The notes under the pieces were generated by a model. It saw only the letters and a program-made list of their open reading frames with translations. It did no database searches and had not been told where the DNA came from. Below are positions 16,613-25,230 of a stretch of DNA of 64,000 nucleotides, in pieces (the stretch's first letter is position 1; each line of letters starts with the position of its first letter). The position numbers and the translations under genes are program-made. The DNA is from an uncultured Clostridia bacterium (lineage in GTDB: Bacteria > Bacillota > Clostridia > Lachnospirales > Lachnospiraceae), in contig CAMWKO010000008.1 in NCBI GenBank assembly GCA_947174885.1, positions 1 through 64,000 of the forward strand, given 5' to 3'.

Positions 16613-18184
16613 CTACTCTGTTGCCTTTGGAAAAACAAAAGATACATCCTTTAACAGTTCACTTAATCCATATTCTGCTACAGGAATTGTTGTCCCCAAA
16701 GCTCCTCCTATAATCCCCCCTAGAATACATACTACAGTAAGTCCACCTAGTTCCTCTACAAAATCTGGTTCATTAAAAGCCAAATATACATCAATACCCG
16801 GTTCCTCTTGAATTTCCTCAATTACTTCCGGCTCTGTATTAGTATCTATATAATTTTTTAGTTCAAAGTGGATTCCTGTAGTAATACTTACATTGTCATC
16901 TATCTCTTTCTCCTCAAATATTGATACATCTATTTCATCCTGCATTTTATCCATATTCCAATCAACACCTATTCCGTTACTAAATTTTACGACCATATGT
17001 TTAGACATATCATTATCCAGATATATTTTTACACTTTCAGATAAATTAAATGCTACTTGGTTTTCAAGTGCTGTTTTATTCACTATGTCCTTACCTATAC
17101 TATCCAAAAAATCACTTAACTCTCCTATAGTTTCTGAAAAGTCAAAGCTTATCTCCAATTTCTCCCCACCCGTACTCTCACTTACATTCAGCTCACTATA
17201 ATATGTAACTGTTCCAAGTGGTGTATAAACAGGAATTTCTCCCAATTTGTATGTTCCGGAAAGTGCTACATTATCTGACAGCACTTCATCTAATCCTTTT
17301 TGGAATAAATCCTCTAACTGATTTATATTATATGCGTTTTCAATTATTCCTTGAGTATTTAAAATATCCTCTCCTCTTGAAGGTGGGTCTGCAAATACTT
17401 TATTAGGTATAATTGGCTTTATTATACTTTCATCAAATTTATCAAGAGTAGCCAAACTGCTTTCCAATGCAGAATTTATATTACTTTCATTTACTACCGA
17501 ACTATCTGCCCCTACTGTTGTACCTGCACTTACGGTCGCACCGGCATTTAATCCCGTAATACTCACTCCCACTCCTGCATCTACACTCACTGTTTTACTG
17601 GCATTTAACCCTGTAATCACTGCACTGCTTGAACCTGCTGTTATACCCGTACTCACGGTTTTGCTTGCATTTATGCCCAGACTGCTCATTCCTACCTTAG
17701 GTGTTGTACTTGCATTTACTGTTGTATCGGCATTTAAACCTTTAACGCTTGCTCCTGCATTTGGTGTCGCACTGGCACTTATTCCAACACTGCTTACCCC
17801 CACCTTAGGTGTTGCACTTGCGTTTGGTGTCGCACTGGCATTTATTCCCTTAATACTTGCTTCTGCATTAGGTGTTCCACTTGCGTTTATTCCAACACTG
17901 CTTACCCCCACCTTAGGTGTTGCACTTGCATTTGGTGTCGCACTGGCGTTTGGTGTCGCACTTGAGGTTTTATTACCGTAATAAACAACACTATTTGAAG
18001 CCGATAAGCCATATCCCACTGTTGTACTGCCTGTCGGATATAACGTTGCCGTACTGATGCCTATGCCTGCTGACGGTTTCGCCGGTGTTGCTGATGTATT
18101 TCTGTTCATGTTTGAAACATTACCTGCATTTGCTACATAATTTTCTGCCTTTGGTGTCAATGTTCTGCTGATTGATACTGCCAT
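16613..18184 (-). CDS. Ala/Ser/Thr-rich repeat protein with C-terminal hydrophobic segment
   Basis: Protein of 523 residues, not recognised. Residues ~30-250 are low-complexity repeats built on NASATPNA and TPKVGVSSVGI, with a 36-residue (108-bp) period in part. Residues ~250-470 look globular and beta-rich. A glycine-rich hydrophobic helix (GGIIGGALG) lies near residue 490. There is no signal peptide, so a surface location would need a non-Sec route or insertion through the C-terminal helix. AGGAGGAAG lies before the ATG; the gene is 9 bp after the CBM48-like gene and 30 bp before the first peptidase. It could be a scaffold or substrate of its neighbours. Confidence 0.6.
   Translation of the reverse strand: MAVSISRTLTPKAENYVANAGNVSNMNRNTSATPAKPSAGIGISTATLYPTGSTTVGYGLSASNSVVYYGNKTSSATPNASATPNASATPKVGVSSVGINASGTPNAEASIKGINASATPNASATPKVGVSSVGISASATPNAGASVKGLNADTTVNASTTPKVGMSSLGINASKTVSTGITAGSSSAVITGLNASKTVSVDAGVGVSITGLNAGATVSAGTTVGADSSVVNESNINSALESSLATLDKFDESIIKPIIPNKVFADPPSRGEDILNTQGIIENAYNINQLEDLFQKGLDEVLSDNVALSGTYKLGEIPVYTPLGTVTYYSELNVSESTGGEKLEISFDFSETIGELSDFLDSIGKDIVNKTALENQVAFNLSESVKIYLDNDMSKHMVVKFSNGIGVDWNMDKMQDEIDVSIFEEKEIDDNVSITTGIHFELKNYIDTNTEPEVIEEIQEEPGIDVYLAFNEPDFVEELGGLTVVCILGGIIGGALGTTIPVAEYGLSELLKDVSFVFPKATE
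17680..17965 (-). repeat. Tandem coding repeats in the Ala/Ser/Thr protein
   Basis: Segments beginning at 17782 and 17890 are identical for over 50 bp, giving a 108-bp period in frame; shorter related units extend on both sides. Such repeats can change copy number by slippage without shifting the frame. Confidence 0.75.
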
Positions 18185-18193
18185 TTCTTCCTC

Positions 18194-18871
18194 CTATGCC
18201 TGTTCATAAAAAACTCTTTTTACTGTTCCTATGTTTCTATTTATTACAAAGTATTCCTTTGTCATATGTTTTCCGTCTAAATAAACGGAAACCATCCATA
18301 CATTCTCATAAAAATCTCCCTGCATATCATCAAGTTTTATCCAAAAACCTGCATTCACATCCCTGACATATGACCTTTCTACTACAATAGGAGCTTCTTC
18401 TACTTTATATATGTTACCGTCAGGCTGATGCCAAATAACTGTAATACTGTGTATTCCTGATATATTTTCAACTTCCACATATGTGGAAATTATCTTATCC
18501 TTTCCGTAGGTGAATATCCTGCAATCCTGATACATTACATCTTTTTCAGGAATAGCTTTTATAATTTTGCATTTTAAATCGTAGAGAATATGTTCATTTG
18601 TTCCGCTATCCGTACGCAAGTCAGCTACAGACCATACTTCATTGTCATCCTCTGAATAGTACTCATCTGCATTACTGTCATTTAGCCTGATGATACCATT
18701 CACTATATACTTGTAAAAAATCTTATCCTTTACAAATGAAAGCTCTGTCTGCCATACATTATCTATAAATTTCATATCACTACGGTAATAGCTATCTTCA
18801 TCATAATATCTATATATAATTTCAACCTGATTTACCTTATTCATATTGTCAAATCTAAATATTCTGCTCAT
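18194..18871 (-). CDS. Protein with CBM48-like N-terminal domain
   Basis: 225 residues. The first ~85 resemble an AMPK/CBM48 glycogen-binding fold: IIYRYYDED, then VWQTELSFVKDKIFYKYIVNG, the W...YKY..NG pattern of these domains. The rest (about 95-225) is beta-rich with an immunoglobulin-like pattern and is not assigned. No catalytic motif or signal peptide. Its start overlaps the end of the GT4 gene by 17 bp, so the two are coupled; it may tether the transferase to a glucan or act as its partner. Confidence is moderate for the fold and low for function. Confidence 0.55.
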   Translation of the reverse strand: MSRIFRFDNMNKVNQVEIIYRYYDEDSYYRSDMKFIDNVWQTELSFVKDKIFYKYIVNGIIRLNDSNADEYYSEDDNEVWSVADLRTDSGTNEHILYDLKCKIIKAIPEKDVMYQDCRIFTYGKDKIISTYVEVENISGIHSITVIWHQPDGNIYKVEEAPIVVERSYVRDVNAGFWIKLDDMQGDFYENVWMVSVYLDGKHMTKEYFVINRNIGTVKRVFYEQA

Positions 18872-19964
18872 TTAACATTATCTTCCATATTCTGTAATAA
18901 TTGTCACACATATCTTTTGCTGTAAATCCTGTTTTATTTTTCTCCAGTATATCTACCTGTTTTGCTACCTCCTCTGTCTCGTCTGTCTGAAATTCACAAA
19001 TACATTTATATAAATCCTCATCAATATAAGGATTATATGTATATTTATATCCCTCTAATATTTCAGAAAGACCTCCATTGTCAGAACTTATAACAGGTAC
19101 TGAAAAGTTCATGGCTTCTAAGGCTGTATACCCGAAGGGCTCATATAGTGATGGAATTATGAGTGCATCTACGAACATAAAAAATTCCTCTTTTCTATCT
19201 CCTGCACACCAGCCCAGAAAATGAATTCTATCCCATAGTCTTGCACCATCGATATAGTTTTTAATCATTTTAAAATAAGTATGGTCATTATCAGGACAGG
19301 CAAGATACAGCTCTCCCTCTGTTCTTTCTATTGCCTTTATACATTCCAAAACACCCTTACGATAATCCAATCTTCCTATATATCCAAAATTTTTCCTGCC
19401 ATTCTCATATTTTATGTTTTTTGCTACATTTTCATTAAAGCTCATTCCGTTATGTACCACTTTAATCTTATCTGCAAACTGTGGATATATTTTTTCAAGC
19501 TTTCTTTTTTCTGCAAACGACACACATATTAATATATCTGCGACATCGCATAAATAGAAAAACCTGTTTCTGACCTCCTCATTACCTATAAACGGGTCAG
19601 GACCGGGTGCAGGCTCCGGTGTTGGTACTGAATGGATAACATATACTATCTTTTTATCCTTTATTATCTCAGGTGTAAGGCAAAACCATAGTTCGTAAAA
19701 ATGCACTACTAATATGTCGCACTTAATATTCTGCAATTTATGAATTTCGTTTGAGGTAACAACAGCAATGTCCTTTTTCTCTAAAAACTCTTCACTTCGG
19801 TAATCTGTATCGCTGTCAAAATCCACATATATAAAACCCATATCACCTCTTCTATACCTATAGATTTCATTAATATAAGTACCTACTCCACCATAATAAT
19901 AATTTCCCAATTCGTTAGTCAGATGAACTATCTTATATTTATTATTGAACTCTAGAAAAAACAT
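18855..19964 (-). CDS. GT4-family glycosyltransferase
   Basis: GT-B-fold retaining glycosyltransferase of 369 residues, predicted cytosolic. The N-terminal glycine loop YYGGVGTY (23-30) resembles starch/glycogen synthases; the C-terminal sugar-nucleotide site shows GRLDYRKG and the E-x7-E motif EPFGYTALE, followed by SSDNGGLSE. A good ribosome site (AAGGTGGAAG) precedes the ATG. It overlaps the upstream unknown gene by 13 bp and the downstream CBM48-like gene by 17 bp. Partnership with a CBM48-like protein suggests a glucan product, but transfer to a protein (for example the Ser/Thr-rich repeat protein) fits equally well. Confidence 0.85.
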   Translation of the reverse strand: MFFLEFNNKYKIVHLTNELGNYYYGGVGTYINEIYRYRRGDMGFIYVDFDSDTDYRSEEFLEKKDIAVVTSNEIHKLQNIKCDILVVHFYELWFCLTPEIIKDKKIVYVIHSVPTPEPAPGPDPFIGNEEVRNRFFYLCDVADILICVSFAEKRKLEKIYPQFADKIKVVHNGMSFNENVAKNIKYENGRKNFGYIGRLDYRKGVLECIKAIERTEGELYLACPDNDHTYFKMIKNYIDGARLWDRIHFLGWCAGDRKEEFFMFVDALIIPSLYEPFGYTALEAMNFSVPVISSDNGGLSEILEGYKYTYNPYIDEDLYKCICEFQTDETEEVAKQVDILEKNKTGFTAKDMCDNYYRIWKIMLNEQNI

Positions 19965-20281
19965 ATATCTTCCACCTTTCCTATAACAATATTGTTGTTC
20001 TTCAAATCATATTCCTCATATATATCATTACATTCAACATATCTTACAGGGAGTGTACTCAAATCCTTAAAAAAAATCGGCGTCTGCAAATCAAGAATAA
20101 AATATCCTTTGTTATTTCCAGCATGACATACCGCTGTTTCTGATATAATTACTTTTTTACTTTTTAATTTTAAAATTGTATTCTTTTCTATAATAAAACT
20201 ATTACTATTCTCCATATTGTATTCTCCATAGTACATATCCTTACATCTTAAACCCATTAAATAATTTAAATAATATTCCAA
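19952..20281 (-). CDS. Hypothetical protein
   Basis: 109 residues, not recognised; beta-strand-rich with no transmembrane helix or signal. It ends 13 bp inside the glycosyltransferase gene and so is the first gene of the coupled run 20281-14643. AAAGGA lies about 10 bases before the ATG. A regulatory or accessory role for the transferase is the only contextual hint. Confidence 0.5.
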   Translation of the reverse strand: MEYYLNYLMGLRCKDMYYGEYNMENSNSFIIEKNTILKLKSKKVIISETAVCHAGNNKGYFILDLQTPIFFKDLSTLPVRYVECNDIYEEYDLKNNNIVIGKVEDICFF

Positions 20282-20599
20282 AATTCCTTTTGAACATTTA
20301 AATTTGCTTGACTTTGGCCCGTCACTTGCGAGAATAAAAACAGATTTTATTATATCACTATATAAATATGATTTCTGTAAAGTATATGTAAAAGATATGT
20401 AAAATAATCATCTTTTCTTATATGGAATATATTAGCTGATATATATTTCAAAATTCACTACAACAATCTCCCAATTCATGCAAGAAACTCCCATTTTATT
20501 TGACTTTTATTTTTTTTAGCTATATAATCTCTAATGTATGCCTTTTTTGAAAATGGCATTTGTAGTTTTTATTTTATTAACACATTGAAAGAGGATTTT
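20282..20599. other. Divergent intergenic region before pgsA
   Basis: AT-rich spacer of about 318 bp. It holds the pgsA promoter (20500-20528). On the other strand no clear promoter for the 109-residue gene was found. An in-frame ATG at 20534 is rejected as the pgsA start because it would coincide with the predicted transcription start. Confidence 0.55.
20500..20528 (+). promoter_or_regulatory. pgsA promoter
   Basis: TTGACT (20500-20505) and TATAAT (20523-20528) with a 17-bp spacer, near-perfect vegetative promoter, about 70 bp before the ATG at 20600. Confidence 0.8.
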
Positions 20600-21175
20600 A
20601 TGAGAGGAAGAGCAAAAAAAGAAGACTTATTTAAACTTCCCAATATACTTTGCTATATTCGTATACTTCTCGTTCCGGTTTTTGTTTACCTGTTTCTTAA
20701 TAAATGGTATTGGCAATCAGCACTTATAGTAATAGCTGCTGCAATTACGGATGTAGTTGATGGTTGGATTGCCAGAAAATTTAATATGACATCCGACTGG
20801 GGAAAGTTCATTGATCCCGTGGCGGACAAGCTTATGCAGTTTGCAATGCTTGTAGTTACGTTTATAAAAGTTCCATGGATTTTAATACTGATTATAGCAT
20901 TTGTTTTAAAGGAACTCATTTTGTTAATAGTCGGATTATATATATATCATAAGGGAAGAAACTTAGATGGTGCTATGTGGTGCGGAAAGCTATGCACGGT
21001 TATTCTGGATAGTGCAATGCTGGTTTTAATAGCCATACCGGAATTTTGGATTACGGATACATTAGCATCAGTACTTATATCCGTAGTACTTGCATTTATG
21101 ATATTATCTTTTATAGTTTATCTAAACGAATACATTAAACTATACCATAAGATGAAAGAAAACAATGAAGTATAA
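20600..21175 (+). CDS. pgsA: CDP-diacylglycerol-glycerol-3-phosphate 3-phosphatidyltransferase
   Basis: Integral membrane enzyme that makes phosphatidylglycerophosphate, the committed step to phosphatidylglycerol and cardiolipin. 191 residues. The CDP-alcohol transferase motif D-x2-DG-x2-AR-x8-G-x3-D-x3-D is complete in DVVDGWIARKF...GKFIDPVAD. Five to six transmembrane helices are visible. The start at 20600 is preferred over an ATG at 20534 because GAAAGAGG precedes it and conserved sequence begins there. It stands alone with its own promoter and terminator. Confidence 0.93.
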   Translation: MRGRAKKEDLFKLPNILCYIRILLVPVFVYLFLNKWYWQSALIVIAAAITDVVDGWIARKFNMTSDWGKFIDPVADKLMQFAMLVVTFIKVPWILILIIAFVLKELILLIVGLYIYHKGRNLDGAMWCGKLCTVILDSAMLVLIAIPEFWITDTLASVLISVVLAFMILSFIVYLNEYIKLYHKMKENNEV

Positions 21176-21180
21176 AAATA

Positions 21181-21255
21181 AAAAATGTGTAATCTCCGCT
21201 TACCTTACTGTTTACAGCTTAATTTCATACAGTATATCGGATTTTACACATTTTT
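21181..21255. terminator. Terminator between pgsA and the OLD-like gene
   Basis: Arms 21181-21192 (AAAAATGTGTAA) and 21244-21255 (TTACACATTTTT) are perfectly complementary, with an inner ACTGT/ACAGT dyad in the loop. The A and T tracts suit termination from both convergent genes. Confidence 0.65.
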
Positions 21256-21265
21256 ATTTTTCCTT

Positions 21266-23128
21266 TTAGTCTATATCTTTTTTACGGTTTTCAAAATACA
21301 CAAAGGAATCAATCGTATCTAATATATCCTTAAAATTATCCCTAGGTGCAGCCTCTATATATTTCCTTATAATCTCGTCTTCATTATTTCTATATTTTCC
21401 ATAGAATATGTCAAAAAGATTATGTCCTCTGACATATATCTTTATTGCCTCCAGATTTTGCTTAATATCCTTACTGCTATTAATTCTTACATTTTTAGTT
21501 CTTATAAGCCTTTTAAAGCTGGGAAGTCTATGCAGATAATCCCTGTACTTCTGATACAGAATATTATAAAATTCATCTTCACTCTTTATTACTCCTATTT
21601 CTGTCATAACCTTTGGATCAAGAAAATAGTTTTCAAAGGAATAATATTTTAGTACCAATACATTTTTAGGTGTAACATTTGGAAGATTATCCACATCCTC
21701 TCTCTTTCTGTTGCTATAGTAGCTGCACAGCTGCTTTACTAAATATTTAGGATTTTTTCCGTCACTGTCCCTTATCATTAAAAACTGGTCTTTCAGATAT
21801 AGTTTATTAATATATTTTAAGTTTGCATATGTCTTAATATTTGTGCAGCTGTTTGTAGGTATAATGGAAATTCTGTTAAGTCTTCCGTCATCATCCCTCA
21901 TTTCCGAGTAATACTTTTCTAACAGCATCGGCAATCTGTTACTGTCCTGCTTTCCTTCCACTATAAATACAAAGCTGACATTCATAAGGTCATTAGCCGT
22001 ATATCCTAAATCATCCAGTATAATATCTATATCTGTATTTTCTATTACACTTGTATTGTATTCTTCATCCAATATAACCTGCTTAATCTGTCTTGACGAA
22101 AAATTAAATATCATATTAGGTGAGTAGGTTGAAAATATTACCTGATTCTTCTTAGAAAGTCTATATAATATTTCACTGGCTACCTTTTGCAGCTGTGGAT
22201 GTAAGAATATTTCCGGGTCTTCAATCATAATCAGGCTGTGATCCCTGCTCTTTTCTTCTGTATATGCCTCAATAAGTGACAGTAAATATATGCTTTTAGT
22301 ACCTGCACTTAATGAGTTAATAAATTCCTTTTCACCTGTACCATCATCTGTAACTATTGTATTTATCTTAAACAGCTTCTCTGCATCCATATCTATTTCA
22401 TAGCTTATGGTTTTAGACTGTGAGCCGTTTTTTCTAAGATATTTATTAACGGTATTTGCAAAATCCCCTAAATTCATTTCAAATATTTTATATTCTATAA
22501 GCTTTGTCGTTTCATAAACAGACAGCTCCTCTGCTTTCTTTTCTTTAATTTCCTCAATACATTTAAAGCATTGACTGCACTTTATACTCTTATCATACAG
22601 ACATACATTTTCCTTAACGAGTAAAAACTCCTCATCATACTGCATATTAATAAGACCATTCTGAAATTCCTCTAAGTTTCTGGTATGGTCAATATAGTAA
22701 AGCTTAGGAAGTATATTTTTTATGTACTCATTTTCAACACCATTTTCATCATTATATGAAACTTTCATTTCCGGTGTAACTTTATATACTACTCTGACCT
22801 TATTATTATTAAAGGTTGGAAATTTTGTTATAAATTCCCACTCCCATTCATCATAGCTTTTCGCCTTTGTAACTACACCCCATTCATACATTCGCTCTAA
22901 TGCCTCTGTAGTAAATTCAAAGGTTACTCCTATTTCAATATTTTCATGTGAGTTTTTAAAATCTGCTTTACGAACCTCATAATCACCTGTAACTGCCCTT
23001 AAAGCATCAATTACTGCACTTTTACCGGTTCCGTTTTTTCCAACCAGTATAAATGCGTAATCAATATCCAATATTTCCAGTCTTTTTATGGATTTAAAAT
23101 TGGAAATATACATTGAACTTATCTTCAC
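21266..23128 (-). CDS. OLD-like AAA ATPase with TOPRIM domain
   Basis: 620 residues. N-terminal ABC-type ATPase with Walker A GKNGTGKS (30-37), signature-like LSAGTKS near residue 277, and Walker B with MIEDPEIFLHPQL. The C-terminal half has TOPRIM residues EGKQDSN (about 393-399) and DSDG (about 455-460), as in OLD-family nucleases. A cysteine set (CSQCFKC, about 190) is inserted in the ATPase. OLD proteins act alone or with a helicase in phage defence and DNA repair; no partner gene (UvrD-like GajB) is adjacent. It is flanked by pgsA and a flavin reductase gene, so it is a lone insertion in a housekeeping setting. Confidence 0.85.
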   Translation of the reverse strand: MKISSMYISNFKSIKRLEILDIDYAFILVGKNGTGKSAVIDALRAVTGDYEVRKADFKNSHENIEIGVTFEFTTEALERMYEWGVVTKAKSYDEWEWEFITKFPTFNNNKVRVVYKVTPEMKVSYNDENGVENEYIKNILPKLYYIDHTRNLEEFQNGLINMQYDEEFLLVKENVCLYDKSIKCSQCFKCIEEIKEKKAEELSVYETTKLIEYKIFEMNLGDFANTVNKYLRKNGSQSKTISYEIDMDAEKLFKINTIVTDDGTGEKEFINSLSAGTKSIYLLSLIEAYTEEKSRDHSLIMIEDPEIFLHPQLQKVASEILYRLSKKNQVIFSTYSPNMIFNFSSRQIKQVILDEEYNTSVIENTDIDIILDDLGYTANDLMNVSFVFIVEGKQDSNRLPMLLEKYYSEMRDDDGRLNRISIIPTNSCTNIKTYANLKYINKLYLKDQFLMIRDSDGKNPKYLVKQLCSYYSNRKREDVDNLPNVTPKNVLVLKYYSFENYFLDPKVMTEIGVIKSEDEFYNILYQKYRDYLHRLPSFKRLIRTKNVRINSSKDIKQNLEAIKIYVRGHNLFDIFYGKYRNNEDEIIRKYIEAAPRDNFKDILDTIDSFVYFENRKKDID

Positions 23129-23164
23129 GAAACCACCACCTTTAATATTTGGGCTATTACTATT

Positions 23165-23761
23165 TTATTTATTAGCTTTTTTATGTTTATTTTTGCTGCT
23201 TCTCTTTTTAACCGAATATCCAAAGCTTCCTGTCTTTTTACCTATCTCAAAATATTCTCCATGAGAATATGCTATAAGTCCCGAACTGTTAAGATTAAAT
23301 TTTCCTGTTTGATCCATATATTTATCATCTATGGTAACACCTGCAACCTCCGCCAAAAACATATCATGTGAACCAAGCGGTATAATCTGCTTTACCCTAC
23401 ATTCTATATTTACAGGACTTTCTTCAATACCTGGTGCCGAAATGTACCTTGAAGGAAGTGGTGTGAGCTTCATATCCTTAAACTTATCTACTTCTCTGCC
23501 TGATTTTACACCACAGTAATCCGTAGCAAAGGTCAACTCATTAGTCACTAAATTAATTACAAATTCACCTGTTTCCTTTATGATTTCATATGAATATCTG
23601 CTTGGTTTTATCGATACATAAACCATAGCCGGCGAAGAACAGGTCGTTCCACACCAGGCTGTTGTAATAATATTAGGTTTTTCTCCCTCTCTTTTACAGC
23701 TTACCATCACTGCCGGAACCGGATATACCATATTTCCTGCCCTGAAATACTGCTTTCCCAT
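23165..23761 (-). CDS. Flavin reductase family protein (flavoredoxin-like)
   Basis: 198 residues, FMN-binding split-barrel domain of the flavin reductase family. Typical stretches: PVPAVMVSC, TTAWCGTTCSSPAMVYVSI, GEFVINL. Cytosolic electron carrier or NAD(P)H:flavin reductase; the physiological partner is unknown. The C-terminus is very basic (KKRSSKNKHKK), which is unusual. It is 36 bp upstream of the OLD-like gene on the same strand, but a functional link is not evident. Confidence 0.88.
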   Translation of the reverse strand: MGKQYFRAGNMVYPVPAVMVSCKREGEKPNIITTAWCGTTCSSPAMVYVSIKPSRYSYEIIKETGEFVINLVTNELTFATDYCGVKSGREVDKFKDMKLTPLPSRYISAPGIEESPVNIECRVKQIIPLGSHDMFLAEVAGVTIDDKYMDQTGKFNLNSSGLIAYSHGEYFEIGKKTGSFGYSVKKRSSKNKHKKANK

Positions 23762-23846
23762 ATAGTAATATCCTCCAGTTTATATTTTATTTCACTTTAA
23801 TTTTTATATTATCGATTTTGTTTTTTAAAACTTACAATGTTAAAAT

Positions 23847-24998
23847 TTATTCCATTGCATAATCAATACACTTAAAATCCATACTGTCTGCTATATATTC
23901 ATCACCTGAAACTACATAATGAATTGTAACAGTACTTTCTGCACTTCCTTCATAATCCTTTCGTACACCCGAATTCATATTTCTTGGTGTCTTTGCCCAG
24001 TATGTGCAGGTAAAGTGTACAATTGCATCAACACTCTCTCCCTCCACACTATTAGCTACCGAAACATCATATTCTACATTTTCAATTACTCTAAGATATG
24101 CACCATTTTCAGCATTTATATCATTATACAGCTCATCATAAATAGTCTGAAGCTGTTTACATCCATTGTCTGTAAAATAGTCAAAAAGTGTTGCTGCACC
24201 TTGGGATTCCAATCCACACCTGTATAATTCAAACACTATCTCCGGAGCATTTGTAGCAATATATTCCTCCAATATTACCTTATCACCGGAAACCACATAA
24301 TCTGTACCACTTACAGATAAATCGATATATTCATTTATATCCTGCATACCCTCACGCTTTAAGCTCAACGCATGAGTACCTGCAAAAATTCTGTCAATAT
24401 AATATTTCATCATATTTTCCTCCGGAAAATACAATCTTTCAATCTCTGAAATATCAATACCATCAATAGTAGCAGTATATCCATAAGGAACCTTAATTGT
24501 CACATTTGTTGCTATAAGTTCACTCAGATCCACCTTCCACACAGGAAAAAACATATACTTCTTCTCATCTGATTTTATTAGCTTTATAGAGGTTTTCTCT
24601 TTTTCTTCGCCCTTAACATATGAAATATCTATAATTGTGACGTCTTCATCTTCTTTTACACCCGCCTGCTCAATTGTATTTACATCTACCTCCTCCAGTT
24701 GATTATTCATCGCATTAGTAAATGTAGTAAGATTTACCAGTTTACTCTCCTCTACCACAGATATATCATAAAGCTTTCCCCAATTACTGCCTTCAAAACA
24801 ACCATATGCAAGTTCTACTGTTTTATCCGGGTTTCCATATATAGAATTGTATGCAAGAAAAATTCCTATTCCTGCAAATATTAGTAAATACAAAATAGAT
24901 AATGCAAGCTGTCTTATCAGAACTTTTATATTTATCTTTTTCTTATTTTTTTTATTTTTTTTTTCGGTCTTCTTTTTTTCGGTTTTCTTTTCTTCCAT
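23847..24998 (-). CDS. Membrane-anchored protein, TcaA/YvbJ-like
   Basis: 383 residues: very basic N-terminus (KKTEKKNKKNKKKI), one transmembrane helix (about 28-50), then an external region. The middle segment with VPYGYTATIDGIDIS resembles the repeated domain of TcaA/YvbJ-type proteins, and the C-terminal part with conserved Trp/Tyr resembles an NTF2-like module. The N-terminal zinc ribbon of TcaA is absent. Envelope-associated; function unknown. Immediately upstream lies the second locus of 69-bp repeats. Confidence 0.5.
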   Translation of the reverse strand: MEEKKTEKKKTEKKNKKNKKKINIKVLIRQLALSILYLLIFAGIGIFLAYNSIYGNPDKTVELAYGCFEGSNWGKLYDISVVEESKLVNLTTFTNAMNNQLEEVDVNTIEQAGVKEDEDVTIIDISYVKGEEKEKTSIKLIKSDEKKYMFFPVWKVDLSELIATNVTIKVPYGYTATIDGIDISEIERLYFPEENMMKYYIDRIFAGTHALSLKREGMQDINEYIDLSVSGTDYVVSGDKVILEEYIATNAPEIVFELYRCGLESQGAATLFDYFTDNGCKQLQTIYDELYNDINAENGAYLRVIENVEYDVSVANSVEGESVDAIVHFTCTYWAKTPRNMNSGVRKDYEGSAESTVTIHYVVSGDEYIADSMDFKCIDYAME

Positions 24999-25032
24999 CT
25001 AATAATGCCTCACAAAAAAATTTTTCGGTGTT

Positions 25033-25180
25033 ATTATACCATAAAATCACAAGGTGATTTTATGGGGCGAGCGCATAAAGCGAAGCTTTATTCACGAGCC
25101 TATTATACCATAAAATTGCCTGTCAATTTTATGGGTCGAGTGAATAAACCACAGGTTTATACACGATGACATTATACCAC
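25033..25180. repeat. Two tandem 69-bp double-hairpin repeat units (locus B)
   Basis: Units start at 25033 and 25102 and a truncated third at 25171, again exactly 69 bp apart, ending in the same ATTATAC. Hairpin 1 is CCATAAAATCAC/GTGATTTTATGG in the first unit and CCATAAAATTG/CAATTTTATGG in the second, the reverse of the order at locus A. Hairpin 2 arms are ATAAAGC/GCTTTAT and ATAAACC/GGTTTAT. Confidence 0.8.
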
Positions 25181-25230
25181 ATCCTATCTGTAAATTCATT
25201 ACATTTATATACTGCAGTTTTGTTATACCA

